DNA of 64,000 bases, from NCBI RefSeq assembly GCF_900111145.1, contig NZ_FOIR01000003.1, positions 62,001-126,000 on the forward strand, given 5' to 3'. Under the pieces are notes generated by a model. It did no database searches. It saw only the letters and a program-made list of their open reading frames with translations, and was not told where the DNA came from. Source of the stretch: Roseivirga pacifica. Lineage in GTDB: Bacteria; Bacteroidota; Bacteroidia; Cytophagales; Cyclobacteriaceae. Of this stretch, positions 34,334 through 43,271 are shown in pieces (the first letter of the stretch is position 1; each line of letters starts with the position of its first letter). A program made the position numbers and the translations under genes.

Positions 34334-34442
34334 TGTAGGAGAAGGATTCGAACCTCCACGGAGTGGTTAGACCGATTGGCTTTATCCCAGAACCTCCACC
34401 CCCGAGAAAGGAGGGCACGGCTGCCTGTTTCGTCACCCTACA
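34334..34442 (-). ncRNA. Class II tRNA-like RNA, copy 2
   Basis: Identical in sequence to copy 1, offset by 229 bp and on the same strand; this copy is upstream in the direction of transcription. The 3' end is followed by GCTTTTTAG, a short T-run. Between the copies lies a different long inverted repeat (AGATGCT...AGCATCT around 34219-34277) and a degenerate TAGA-rich stretch at about 34290-34330. Complete identity over 116 nt of two neighbouring copies suggests selection or recent duplication. Confidence 0.55.
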
Positions 34443-34494
34443 GTGTAGTATTCAAGAAGTTTCGCTTTCGCTATTATTCCGTTTGAATGTGATA

Positions 34495-34502
34495 CAAACA
34501 TA
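34495..34502 (-). promoter_or_regulatory. Possible -7 box for the tRNA-like RNA pair
   Basis: TATGTTTG on the minus strand matches TAnnTTTG and lies 52 nt before the 5' end of RNA copy 2. No matching TTG was found at the usual distance. Confidence 0.4.
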
Positions 34503-34612
34503 TAGCGAATTCTCATATTATTAAAATATCTCTAACCAAATGAATCAATATTTACAGATAATTAAATTTTAAAATATTAATTTTACGAATTCAATAATTC
34601 AACCAGTGAAAA

Positions 34613-35080
34613 ATGCCTGATAATTACGAAATCGATAATGTAGACCTTAGCATACTGTCTCTACTGCAGCACGATGCCAAAAAACCTTATACCGAAATAG
34701 CTAAAAAAGCATTCGTTTCGAGCGGAACGGTTCATGTTAGAATGAACAAGCTTGAAAAGATGGGAATTGTAAAAGGAGCCTCTTTAGACTTGAACTTGGC
34801 AAAGCTGGGTTATACTGTTGGAGCTTTTCTTGGTGTTTTCTTGGCGAAAAGTTCGCTTTACGAGAAAGTAGCAAATCAGTTAAAGAAAATCCCAGAGATT
34901 ACATCCATTCATTATACCACAGGAAACTATAGTATGTTTGTGAGGATCTATGCAAAAAGCACCGACCACCTAAAAGATATTCTACACGATAAAATACAAA
35001 AGGTGGAAGGCATTGAAAGAACAGAAACCTTTATTATACTAGAGGAAACACTGAGCAGAAGCATTCAGTTGGATCAATAG
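34613..35080 (+). CDS. Lrp/AsnC family transcriptional regulator
   Basis: A 155-residue regulator: an N-terminal winged helix-turn-helix (NVDLSILSLLQHDAKKPYTEIAKKAFVSSGTVHVRMNKLEKMGIV) followed by the RAM effector-binding domain (LGYTVGAFLGVFL...ITSIHYTTGNYSMFVRIYAKS). Proteins of this family sense amino acids and form octamers. It precedes the suf operon by 117 bp but the suf genes have their own promoter, so a regulatory link is possible but not shown. Confidence 0.9.
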   Translation: MPDNYEIDNVDLSILSLLQHDAKKPYTEIAKKAFVSSGTVHVRMNKLEKMGIVKGASLDLNLAKLGYTVGAFLGVFLAKSSLYEKVANQLKKIPEITSIHYTTGNYSMFVRIYAKSTDHLKDILHDKIQKVEGIERTETFIILEETLSRSIQLDQ

Positions 35081-35141
35081 ACACACACCTTGTATTGATA
35101 AGGTAAATAGACCATAGGGAAAAAAAACGGCAAGGAAACCA

Positions 35142-35169
35142 TTCGATTCCCTTATTGGTTGTACCTTTG
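35142..35169 (+). promoter_or_regulatory. Promoter of the suf operon
   Basis: TACCTTTG (35162-35169) fits TAnnTTTG exactly, with an imperfect TTC at -33 (35142-35144, spacer 17). It lies 28 nt before the sufB ATG. Confidence 0.6.
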
Positions 35170-35197
35170 TGTTTGAAATCAGTCTAAATAAGATTCA

Positions 35198-36643
35198 ATG
35201 AGCAACGATGATCAAATCTTAGAGGAGTTCACATCCAAAGAATATGAGTTTGGATGGACAGTTGACTTAGAAGCAGATGAAGCTCCGAAGGGATTAAACG
35301 AAGATATCATTCATTTTATTTCGGCCAAAAAAGAAGAACCACAATGGCTTCTTGAATGGCGATTAAAGGCATTTCGTGCTTGGCAAAAAATGGAGGAGCC
35401 TACTTGGCCGAATGTCGACTACCCACCTGTTGATTACCAGGACCTTATATATTACTCTGCTCCTAAGCAGAAAACCAAACCTAAATCGCTTGACGAAGTA
35501 GACCCAGAGTTACTGGCTACTTTCGAGAAGTTAGGAATTTCCCTAACCGAGCAAAAGCGTTTAACTGGTGTTGCCGTTGATGCGGTGATTGACTCCGTTT
35601 CTGTAGCAACTACCTTTAAGGAAACCTTAGGTGAATTGGGTATTATTTTCTGCTCTTTTTCAGAAGCAGTTCAAGAACACCCAGAATTGATTAAAAAGCA
35701 CTTGGGCTCAGTTGTGCCTATTACGGACAACTACTTTGCAGCGCTTAACTCAGCAGTATTCTCTGATGGGTCTTTCTGCTACATTCCAAAAGGCGTTCGC
35801 TGCCCAATGGAGCTTTCAACGTACTTCCGTATTAATGCTGCCAACACAGGTCAGTTCGAAAGAACCCTGATTGTTGCAGAAGAAGGTTCTTACGTGAGTT
35901 ACCTTGAAGGCTGTACAGCCCCTATGCGTGACGAAAACCAATTGCACGCAGCTGTGGTAGAAATTAAAGCAGCCGCAGATTCAGAGGTAAAGTACTCTAC
36001 CGTACAAAACTGGTACCCAGGCGATAAAAATGGTAAGGGTGGTATTTACAACTTTGTTACCAAAAGAGGTATCTGCGAAGGAGACCGTTCTAAAATCTCT
36101 TGGACTCAGGTAGAAACTGGCTCAGCAGTTACATGGAAATACCCTTCATGTATTCTGAAAGGCGACTACTCTCAGGGAGAATTCTACTCAGTAGCAGTTA
36201 CTAATAACTACCAACAAGCCGATACCGGTACTAAAATGATTCACATCGGTAAAAACACCCGATCTAGAATTGTATCGAAAGGAATTTCTGCAGGTAAATC
36301 ACAAAACAGCTACCGTGGCCAAGTAAAAGTGATGAAACGTGCTGAAAACGCGAGAAACTTCTCACAATGTGATTCACTTTTGATGGGCGATAAGTGTGGT
36401 GCACACACCTTCCCTTATATCGATATTGAAAACCAATCGGCTCAGGTAGAACACGAGGCAACCACTTCTAAAATTGGTGAAGACCAGATCTTCTACTGCC
36501 AACAAAGAGGAATTGACGAAGAGTCTGCAGTTGCCCTAATCGTAAACGGTTATGCCAAAGAGGTACTGAACAAACTACCTATGGAGTTTGCAGTAGAGGC
36601 ACAGAAACTGTTGGCCTTAACCTTAGAAGGTTCAGTTGGGTAA
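35198..36643 (+). CDS. sufB: Fe-S cluster assembly scaffold protein SufB
   Basis: The 481-residue protein has SufB features throughout: [20 protein letters not shown] near the N-terminus, the beta-helix core with [44 protein letters not shown], and the C-terminal [21 protein letters not shown]. It forms the SufBC2D scaffold on which clusters are built from SufS-derived sulfur. It is the first gene of sufB-C-D-S-E, with a recognisable promoter just upstream. Confidence 0.97.
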   Translation: MSNDDQILEEFTSKEYEFGWTVDLEADEAPKGLNEDIIHFISAKKEEPQWLLEWRLKAFRAWQKMEEPTWPNVDYPPVDYQDLIYYSAPKQKTKPKSLDEVDPELLATFEKLGISLTEQKRLTGVAVDAVIDSVSVATTFKETLGELGIIFCSFSEAVQEHPELIKKHLGSVVPITDNYFAALNSAVFSDGSFCYIPKGVRCPMELSTYFRINAANTGQFERTLIVAEEGSYVSYLEGCTAPMRDENQLHAAVVEIKAAADSEVKYSTVQNWYPGDKNGKGGIYNFVTKRGICEGDRSKISWTQVETGSAVTWKYPSCILKGDYSQGEFYSVAVTNNYQQADTGTKMIHIGKNTRSRIVSKGISAGKSQNSYRGQVKVMKRAENARNFSQCDSLLMGDKCGAHTFPYIDIENQSAQVEHEATTSKIGEDQIFYCQQRGIDEESAVALIVNGYAKEVLNKLPMEFAVEAQKLLALTLEGSVG

Positions 36644-36687
36644 GCACCAACACGCAAAAATCAAATTACAAGAGAATTAAGACAGAG

Positions 36688-37446
36688 ATGTTATCAATAA
36701 AGAATTTACAAGCAAAGATTGAGGAGAAGGAAATCCTGAAGGGAATTAACTTGGAAGTAAAGCCGGGTGAAGTACACGCCATTATGGGGCCAAATGGTTC
36801 TGGTAAAAGTACTTTGGCTTCTGTACTTGCAGGTAGAGAAGACTATGAAGTAACTGGTGGAGATGTTGACTTCTTAGGCAAAGACCTTTTGGAAATGGAT
36901 GCTGACGAAAGAGCCCGAGAAGGTGTTTTCTTGGCATTTCAATATCCGGTAGAAATCCCTGGAGTAAGCACAACCAACTTTATGAAAACGGCCATTAATC
37001 AAATTCGTGAGCACCACGGAGAAAAGCCGTTAGATGCTGTTTCTTTCCTTAAAGTGATGAAAGAAAAGATGAAGCTGGTAGAGATTGACCAATCGCTTTT
37101 GAGCCGTTCGCTCAACGAAGGATTCTCAGGTGGTGAGAAAAAGCGTAACGAAATCTTCCAAATGGCAATGCTTGAGCCAAAGTTGGCTATTCTTGATGAA
37201 ACAGATTCAGGACTTGACATTGATGCACTAAGAATTGTTGCAAACGGTGTTAACGCCCTAAAATCGAAAGATAACGCTACTATTGTAGTAACACACTACC
37301 AGCGTTTGCTCGACTATATTGTACCTGACTACGTGCACGTACTTTACAAAGGAAGAATCGTAAAATCGGGCACTAAAGAATTGGCTTTAGAGCTTGAAGA
37401 AAAAGGTTACGATTGGATTAAGGAAGAAGCAGAAGCAACCGCATAA
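36688..37446 (+). CDS. sufC: Fe-S cluster assembly ATPase SufC
   Basis: A 252-residue ABC-type ATPase with Walker A (GPNGSGKST), the Q-loop (AFQYPVEIPG), signature NEGFSGGEKKRNEIFQM, Walker B (LAILDETDSGLD, the typical SufC variant) and the H-loop (VTHYQRLL). It binds SufB and SufD and powers the conformational change of the scaffold. It lies between sufB and sufD on one strand. Confidence 0.97.
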   Translation: MLSIKNLQAKIEEKEILKGINLEVKPGEVHAIMGPNGSGKSTLASVLAGREDYEVTGGDVDFLGKDLLEMDADERAREGVFLAFQYPVEIPGVSTTNFMKTAINQIREHHGEKPLDAVSFLKVMKEKMKLVEIDQSLLSRSLNEGFSGGEKKRNEIFQMAMLEPKLAILDETDSGLDIDALRIVANGVNALKSKDNATIVVTHYQRLLDYIVPDYVHVLYKGRIVKSGTKELALELEEKGYDWIKEEAEATA

Positions 37447-37449
37447 TTA

Positions 37450-38766
37450 ATGGAGAAACTAGCAGGACAAAAAGTGCTGGAATCTTTGAAAGAGCGATTT
37501 CAGGCTTTTGAAACAAGTTTAAACGGACATAGCAATTCGGCTGCGCACCAAGTGCGTAAAGCAGCATTCGAAAACCTTCAAACCAAAGGTTTACCGCATG
37601 CCAAGCACGAGGAATACAAGTTTTTCAACCTTACCAAAGCGCTTGAAAAGAACTTTAACTTTCCTCAAAGCTCCTCTCCTGCCAAAGTGAATGCTGACAC
37701 CGTTCAGCAGTTTGGCATTGAGGGATTGGAGGCACACAAATTGGTATTTATCAATGGTGTGTTATCAGCTGAACTTTCAGACAACATAGCTATTGAAGGG
37801 GTTTCAATCGAGGCATTGCAAGATGCCTTCAACAAAGAGAATGTTGCCCTTTTTAATACTGAAGCACAATTTGAGGAAGATGCCTTTGTGGCCATGAACA
37901 CGGCTTTTGCCCAAAATGGTATACAAATCACTGTAGCCGATAAGGCCATAGTTGAAAAGCCAATCATGCTTCAATTTATTGGTGCATCTGCAGAAGAAAG
38001 CTTCGATTACCAAGTTAGAAACTTGATCAACATTGGTAAACTAGCCGAGGTAACCATTATCGAAAAATTCGATACTTTGGAAGGCGCCAGCAGTTTCACC
38101 AATATTGTGAACGAAATTAGTGTTGCAGAAGGTGCTCAGGCTAAGTATTACAAAATCGAAAACGATGCGGCTAATACTTACCACATTGCCAATACGCACG
38201 TTTCGCAACAGCAGAACAGTCATTTCACAGCCAACACTATCGCTTTAGATGGTGCCATGGTTAGAAACAACTTGAACATTAAGCTTCAGGCCGAGAACTG
38301 TGAAGCGCACATGAATGGTCTTTATGTGTTGGGAGACAAAACCCATGTAGATAACCATACCGTGGTTGACCACATGATGCCTAATGCTTATAGCAATGAG
38401 TTATATAAAGGCATTATGGACGATAAGTCTAAAGGTGTTTTCAATGGTAAAATATTTGTTCGCCAAGATGCTCAAAAAACAAATGCATTCCAGTCGAATA
38501 AGAACATACTATTAACCAACGATGCCACCGTTAACACCAAACCTCAGTTAGAGATTTGGGCTGATGATGTGAAGTGCTCTCACGGTTGTACTACCGGTCA
38601 GTTAGACCGCGATGCCCTCTTCTATTTACAGGCAAGAGGTATTCAAAAAGACAAAGCCAGAGCCATATTGCTACACGCTTTTGCAAGCGATGTAATAGAA
38701 AACTTCGAAATAGAAGCTATTCAGCAATATGTTGAGGCAATCATTACAGAAAGACTAGCAAAATAA
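37450..38766 (+). CDS. sufD: Fe-S cluster assembly protein SufD
   Basis: The 438-residue protein shows the SufD layout: helical N-terminus with LPHAKHEEYKFFNLT, a central right-handed beta-helix (NIVNEISVAEGAQAKYYKIEN, ENCEAHMNGLYVLGDKTHVDNHTVVDH) and the conserved end KPQLEIWADDVKCSHGCTTGQLDRDALFYLQARGI. It is the SufB partner in the scaffold and is needed for iron entry. It starts three bases after sufC and its last base overlaps the sufS start. Confidence 0.97.
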   Translation: MEKLAGQKVLESLKERFQAFETSLNGHSNSAAHQVRKAAFENLQTKGLPHAKHEEYKFFNLTKALEKNFNFPQSSSPAKVNADTVQQFGIEGLEAHKLVFINGVLSAELSDNIAIEGVSIEALQDAFNKENVALFNTEAQFEEDAFVAMNTAFAQNGIQITVADKAIVEKPIMLQFIGASAEESFDYQVRNLINIGKLAEVTIIEKFDTLEGASSFTNIVNEISVAEGAQAKYYKIENDAANTYHIANTHVSQQQNSHFTANTIALDGAMVRNNLNIKLQAENCEAHMNGLYVLGDKTHVDNHTVVDHMMPNAYSNELYKGIMDDKSKGVFNGKIFVRQDAQKTNAFQSNKNILLTNDATVNTKPQLEIWADDVKCSHGCTTGQLDRDALFYLQARGIQKDKARAILLHAFASDVIENFEIEAIQQYVEAIITERLAK

Positions 38767-40004
38767 TGCCGAATACGCTCACTAAGAGTACGTTAGATAT
38801 AAACAAAATCAGACAAGAGTTTCCTATTCTTGACCAACAAGTTAATGGGAAACCTCTTATCTACCTTGATAATGCTGCGACCAATCAAAAACCTTTAAGG
38901 GTAATTGATGCACTTTCAAGACACTACAAAGTAGATAATGCCAATATTCATAGAGGCATTCACACTTTGGCAGAAAGGTCTACCGCAGCATTTGAAGAAA
39001 CCCGGAAGATTATAGCCGAATTTATTGGCGCAAACGAGGTTGAAGAAGTAATCTTCACCAAAGGCACTAGCGAAAGCATTAACCTTGTGGCTTCTTCATG
39101 GGGAAGAAAATTCCTTAACGAAGGAGATGAAGTGCTTATCAGTACCATGGAGCACCATTCGAACATTGTGCCATGGCAAATGATTTGCGAAGAAAAAGGA
39201 GCTACCCTTCGGGTAATGCCAATAGATGCCAATGGTGATATTATTTTAGAAGAAGCAGAACAACTGATTTCTGACAAAACTAAAATGGTAGCCTTTAACC
39301 ATGCTTCAAACAGCCTTGGAACAGTTAACCCTGTTAAAGCGCTTGTAGAAATGGCTAAAAAAGTTGGTGCTAAAGTTTTGGTTGACGGTGCCCAAGCTAC
39401 TTCTCACCTACCCGTCAATGTAAAGGAACTAAACGTAGATTTCTATGCGCTTTCTGCCCATAAAATGTACGGACCAACAGGCTTAGGTGTACTTTACGGC
39501 AAAAGAGACATTTTAGAAAAGATGCCACCTTATCAAGGAGGTGGAGAAATGATCAAAGATGTTTCATTCGAAAAAACCACCTATAACGACATTCCTTACA
39601 AGTTTGAAGCAGGCACTCCGGACATTGCCAATGTAATTGCTTTCAAAGAGGCTGTACACTTCATAAACGAACTAGGGAAAGAAAATATAGCAGCGCATGA
39701 AAATGAGTTGCTAAAACACGCTACTGCTCTTTTGAAAGACATTGACCGTGTTAAGGTTTATGGTGAAGCTAAGGAAAAAGTAGCTGTACTTTCTTTTGGT
39801 GTTGAAGGTATTCACCACTTTGATTTAGGCATGTGGATGGACGCTAAAGGCATTGCTGTAAGAACAGGCCACCACTGTACCCAACCATTGATGGATCATT
39901 TCTGCATAGAAGGAACTACCCGAGCATCATTCTCTGTTTACAACACGATTGAAGAGGTAGACCAGTTCGCTGCGGCTCTTAAAGACATCATCAAAAAATT
40001 TTAG
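38766..40004 (+). CDS. sufS: Cysteine desulfurase SufS
   Basis: A 412-residue PLP enzyme of the group II desulfurases. The PLP Lys is Lys233 (ALSAHKMYGPTG) and the persulfide Cys is Cys371 (RTGHHCTQPLM), with the short active-site loop of SufS rather than the longer loop of IscS. It takes sulfur from cysteine and passes it to SufE, encoded next. The order and spacing (one-base overlap with sufD, three bases to sufE) show a single operon. Confidence 0.97.
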   Translation: MPNTLTKSTLDINKIRQEFPILDQQVNGKPLIYLDNAATNQKPLRVIDALSRHYKVDNANIHRGIHTLAERSTAAFEETRKIIAEFIGANEVEEVIFTKGTSESINLVASSWGRKFLNEGDEVLISTMEHHSNIVPWQMICEEKGATLRVMPIDANGDIILEEAEQLISDKTKMVAFNHASNSLGTVNPVKALVEMAKKVGAKVLVDGAQATSHLPVNVKELNVDFYALSAHKMYGPTGLGVLYGKRDILEKMPPYQGGGEMIKDVSFEKTTYNDIPYKFEAGTPDIANVIAFKEAVHFINELGKENIAAHENELLKHATALLKDIDRVKVYGEAKEKVAVLSFGVEGIHHFDLGMWMDAKGIAVRTGHHCTQPLMDHFCIEGTTRASFSVYNTIEEVDQFAAALKDIIKKF

Positions 40005-40007
40005 TGC

Positions 40008-40448
40008 ATGAGTGCATCAATAGAAGCAGTTCAGAATGAAATTATAGATGAATTTTCCATGCTCGATGGAGATATGGAAATGACGATTGGTTACATCATG
40101 GAATTGGGCGAGCAACTGCCAACAATGGACGATTCGCTTAAAACTGAAGAGAATATTGTAAAGGGTTGCCAATCTAAAGTATGGTTGAATGCCAATTTTA
40201 GGAATGGAGAAATCTCTTTCGATGCAGACAGTAATACGGCAATCACCAAGGGGCTAGTGAGCCTTTTAGTACGTATTCTATCGGGCAGACAGCCACATGA
40301 AATCATTGATGCTGACCTCTTTTTTATTGATAAAATTGGTTTGAATAGATTCATAGGTACACAGCGATCTAACGGATTGGGTGCCATGATGAAGCAAATG
40401 AAGATATACGGATTGGCGTTTGCTACGCAAAACACAAAATCGCAATAA
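40008..40448 (+). CDS. sufE: Sulfur acceptor protein SufE
   Basis: The 146-residue protein contains the SufE sulfur-acceptor cysteine Cys54 in the motif ENIVKGCQSKVW and the conserved SGRQPHEIIDADLFFIDKIGLNRFIGTQRSNGL stretch. It accepts persulfide from SufS and stimulates it. Length and motifs are typical. The following 28 bp lead to an unrelated four-helix-bundle gene that interrupts the order of the cluster. Confidence 0.95.
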   Translation: MSASIEAVQNEIIDEFSMLDGDMEMTIGYIMELGEQLPTMDDSLKTEENIVKGCQSKVWLNANFRNGEISFDADSNTAITKGLVSLLVRILSGRQPHEIIDADLFFIDKIGLNRFIGTQRSNGLGAMMKQMKIYGLAFATQNTKSQ

Positions 40449-40475
40449 TTCAAATAACAAACCTCGAACATTTCA

Positions 40476-40826
40476 ATGAGCGAAAAACCTTACAACTTAG
40501 AGGAAAGAACCGAAAGGTTTGCCATTGACGTCAGATTATTTATTCGAGGTTTAAGGCTTGATATTGCCAATAAAGAAGATGCAAAGCAAGTAGTTAGGTC
40601 TTCTGGATCCATTGGGGCAAATTATATCGAAGCCAATGAATCTTTAGGCGAAAAAGACTTCAAATTTAGGGCAAAAATTGCTCGCAAGGAGGCCAAAGAG
40701 ACAAGGTACTGGTTAAGAATCATTAACACACTCAATGATAATGAACTAGAAAAAACTAGATTGAGTTTGATTCAAGAGGCTGAAGAATTATTGAAAATAC
40801 TATCTGCAATTATTAACAAATCCTAA
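40476..40826 (+). CDS. Four-helix-bundle protein (23S rRNA intervening-sequence protein type)
   Basis: A 116-residue protein with the family signature: NLEERTERFAIDVRLFIRGL, then VVRSSGSIGANYIEANESLGEKDFKFRAKIARKEAKETRYWLRII. Homologues are encoded in intervening sequences of 23S rRNA genes, as single genes and in diversity-generating retroelement proteins; the biochemical role is unknown. It has no link to Fe-S chemistry, yet sits inside the suf cluster between sufE and the SufT-like gene, flanked by AT-rich AATTTGAGATTTG-like sequence. It looks like an insertion of a small mobile-type gene into the operon. Confidence 0.85.
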   Translation: MSEKPYNLEERTERFAIDVRLFIRGLRLDIANKEDAKQVVRSSGSIGANYIEANESLGEKDFKFRAKIARKEAKETRYWLRIINTLNDNELEKTRLSLIQEAEELLKILSAIINKS

Positions 40827-40864
40827 ATTGAAATTTGAGATTTGTAAATTGAATATTACGAACG

Positions 40865-41182
40865 ATGAGTGGAGTAAAAGAAGGATTAAGAGACGAGGTG
40901 GTGGCGGCTATAAAGACCGTTTACGATCCCGAAATCCCTGTGGACGTTTATGAGCTGGGCTTGATCTACGAGATCAATGTTTTTCCGGTAAACAACGTTT
41001 ATATTTTGATGACATTAACATCGCCTTCATGCCCTGCGGCAGAAGTTTTGCCAGATGAGGTAAAACAAAAAGTAAAGGAAATTGAAGGAGTGAACGAGGT
41101 AGAGCTTGAGTTAACTTTCGACCCACCATTTACTATGGAAATGATGTCGGAAGAAGCAAAACTTGAACTCGGCTTTATGTAA
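40865..41182 (+). CDS. SufT-like DUF59 (MIP18 family) Fe-S assembly protein
   Basis: A 105-residue DUF59 domain: VVAAIKTVYDPEIPVDVYELGLIYEINV and the conserved active Cys motif MTLTSPSCPAAEVLPDEV, ending with a typical FDPPFTMEMMSEEAKLELGFM. In Gram-positives and Bacteroidota this family (SufT/PaaD-like) helps mature Fe-S proteins. It stands 39 bp after the four-helix-bundle gene; without that gene it would follow sufE directly. Confidence 0.9.
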   Translation: MSGVKEGLRDEVVAAIKTVYDPEIPVDVYELGLIYEINVFPVNNVYILMTLTSPSCPAAEVLPDEVKQKVKEIEGVNEVELELTFDPPFTMEMMSEEAKLELGFM

Positions 41183-41286
41183 ATTGGTTTGAGGTACAGC
41201 CTTTAGTTCAGAATGATATTAATTGTGAACTTGAGCCATTACCTAAACTTGAAAAACTTAGAATTTAAAACATAAACTTTACAAAT

Positions 41287-41703
41287 ATGTACCCAGAACA
41301 TTTACTTGTTCCATTTAGACAAGAGCTAACTGAAGCTGGTTTTACTGAGCTAAAAACAGCAGATGCTGTAGATGAGCACTTTAAAGATCACAAAGGCACC
41401 TCATTAATCGTAATCAACTCTGTATGTGGTTGCGCAGCTGGCACGGCACGTCCTGGTGTTAAAATGGGCTTAAAGCTTACAGACAAAGCCCCTGATAACT
41501 TGATGACCGTTTTTGCCGGTGGCGATATCGATGCTACTGCAAAAGTTAGAGAGTACCACTTGCCTTACCCTCCTTCTTCTCCATCTATTGTATTGTTCAA
41601 AGATGGCGAGTTGGTTCATATGGTTGAGAGACATCACATTGAAGGCAGATCGGCCGAAGTTATTGGTAATCACCTTGCCGATGTTTTTGAAGAGTACTGC
41701 TAG
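41287..41703 (+). CDS. BrxA/BrxB family bacilliredoxin
   Basis: A 138-residue protein with the thioredoxin-like DUF1094 fold and the CGC motif (Cys47-Gly-Cys49 in VINSVCGCAAGTARPG). In Firmicutes these remove bacillithiol from oxidised proteins, and many Bacteroidota have them near suf genes. It probably protects or resets thiols linked to cluster assembly. A strong terminator follows. Confidence 0.9.
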   Translation: MYPEHLLVPFRQELTEAGFTELKTADAVDEHFKDHKGTSLIVINSVCGCAAGTARPGVKMGLKLTDKAPDNLMTVFAGGDIDATAKVREYHLPYPPSSPSIVLFKDGELVHMVERHHIEGRSAEVIGNHLADVFEEYC

Positions 41704-41728
41704 ACTTTAGTACAATATTAAAGAACTA

Positions 41729-41754
41729 AAAAAAGCTCCCTAGGGAGCTTTTTT
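41729..41754. terminator. Bidirectional terminator after the suf cluster
   Basis: A perfect 26-bp palindrome: AAAAAAGCTCCC TA GGGAGCTTTTTT. It can end both the suf-bacilliredoxin transcript and the minus-strand gene at 41812. Confidence 0.85.
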
Positions 41755-41811
41755 CATAGTTAAGTATAGTTGGTTAGTATTATTTGTGTCAACATCAACT
41801 GGAAGTATGGT

Positions 41812-42210
41812 TTAAATATCCAATCGATAGTACGAGGAATCGTTGTATTTGATAAGGAAATCACTGGCGTTTAACAGCCTTCTTAAATGCTTGTTCTTTG
41901 TCTGCTTCAGTGAACTAACAGGAGCTTCTAATAACAACACATCATTCTTATCGTAAATTTTGATGATTTGCAAAGGAGACGATTCTTCCATGATTCCTTC
42001 CTCGTCAAAAACGAAGTTTGGCGTTTCAGCTTCAATCTCTAAATCTTCCTTTACCAATTCTATCAGCTTTTCAGCTTCCTCTTTTGTTAACTTGTCTTCA
42101 TCTCCTAATGGAGTTGCAAGTACCGTTGCGCTAATTCCGACCAAGAAAAGAACTACCATTACCAAGCGTCTTTTCAAAGTGTAGTTGTTGTTGAAAACTA
42201 ATGAGTTCAT
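41812..42210 (-). CDS. Small exported protein of unknown function
   Basis: The start at 42210 (MNSLVFNNNYTLKRRLVMVVLFLVG) gives a signal peptide that ends around ATVLA; the longer open frame has no such logic. The mature part is about 100 residues, acidic in the first half (DEDKLTKEEAEKLIELVKEDLEIEAE), then beta-rich (LQIIKIYDKNDVLLLEAPVSSL). No family recognised. Its leader (ACTCAAAATAAAACAACAATT) is similar to that of the next minus-strand gene, suggesting shared control. Confidence 0.6.
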   Translation of the reverse strand: MNSLVFNNNYTLKRRLVMVVLFLVGISATVLATPLGDEDKLTKEEAEKLIELVKEDLEIEAETPNFVFDEEGIMEESSPLQIIKIYDKNDVLLLEAPVSSLKQTKNKHLRRLLNASDFLIKYNDSSYYRLDI

Positions 42211-42482
42211 GACCAATTGTTGTTTTATTTTGAGTTTTACTATTTGAGCAGTCGACCAAAACCGCTCGGTTGTCATTTACTTTCCAACCAGCATGCCAAA
42301 AACAATTAAACATTGATTATCAAGCACTTACATTAATTCAATTACGATTTCAAACGATTGACTGTACACTAGCGTACAACAATAATCCGTTTTTGAAACA
42401 ATGTAACCTTTTGGTTTTCAATACGTCACAAAAAAAACCTCGATGTTTCCACCGAGGCTCTCCTCCAATTAAGATTGCACTT

Positions 42483-43076
42483 TTAATTAAGAGTGATTGT
42501 ATGATAAAAGCTTCTGCCGTCTGCAGTAAACTGGATATTATATTTTCCTGAAGGAAGCTTGCTAACATCATAGCGCTTCATTCCTCCTAAAGTATCCTTC
42601 ACCGTTTGTCGGTAAACCATATCGTTAAAATTGTCTAGCATGCGCATTACAAATGGCTGATGACCAGCTCTTAGAAACACCTTCATTTCTCCATTCTGAA
42701 CCCTTACAATTGGTTTTATGTAGGTTGTTTGGTTTTCCAGCTCCATGCTAGCCGACTGCTCGGTCACAGTTATCGGCAATAGCTGAACAGTCTCTTGGTC
42801 TTCTACCTCCAACACCAACTTCCCTCTTTCCAGTTTTTCTAGGTTGAAAACCTTCCCGTATTTTCCAAACTTGGTTTCATCTGAAAACAGTACCTGTCCT
42901 TTCTCATTCAAAAGCCTGATGCTTGTACCTTCATTTACATTGTCAAGTTTCAATACCACGGCCTTTTGCTTTACTGTAGTCAAACTGATTTCTCTTTCAT
43001 TCTCTCTGGCCTGAGCCGTTAAGCCAATTGTCATAAACATGATGACCATAAAGGCTTGGGTGATTCTTTGTTTCAT
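42483..43076 (-). CDS. Exported protein with C-terminal sorting-like beta domain
   Basis: The start at 43076 (MKQRITQAFMVIMFMTIGLTAQA) provides the signal peptide. The ~197-residue protein is beta-rich, and its end (DVSKLPSGKYNIQFTADGRSFYHTITLN) resembles type IX secretion C-terminal domains or the DUF3244-type small beta domain, though the fit is partial. The function is unknown. An inverted repeat TCGCCAC/GTGGCGA (43134-43161) lies in its upstream region and could be an operator. Confidence 0.55.
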   Translation of the reverse strand: MKQRITQAFMVIMFMTIGLTAQARENEREISLTTVKQKAVVLKLDNVNEGTSIRLLNEKGQVLFSDETKFGKYGKVFNLEKLERGKLVLEVEDQETVQLLPITVTEQSASMELENQTTYIKPIVRVQNGEMKVFLRAGHQPFVMRMLDNFNDMVYRQTVKDTLGGMKRYDVSKLPSGKYNIQFTADGRSFYHTITLN

Positions 43077-43271
43077 TGTTGTTGATTTTGAGTTGTTTTG
43101 CGACAGCATTTCTGGCGCTTTCTTCATAAGTCATCGCCACATATTTTTGACCTTGTGGCGAATTCTTGTTCAAATGAACGCGCAAAACCACCGGCGTTTG
43201 TCATAGTCCGGTAAATGGATGTCATAAGATGTCACAAAAGAGAGAAATATTGTAAAAACGGCTGCTTCCGG

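Noticed and set aside
34105-34442. Considered as SRP 4.5S RNA, 5S rRNA or tmRNA
   Set aside because: No GGAA-capped SRP S-domain motif, no 5S consensus and no tmRNA length or tag reading frame were found, so a class II tRNA-like RNA was preferred.
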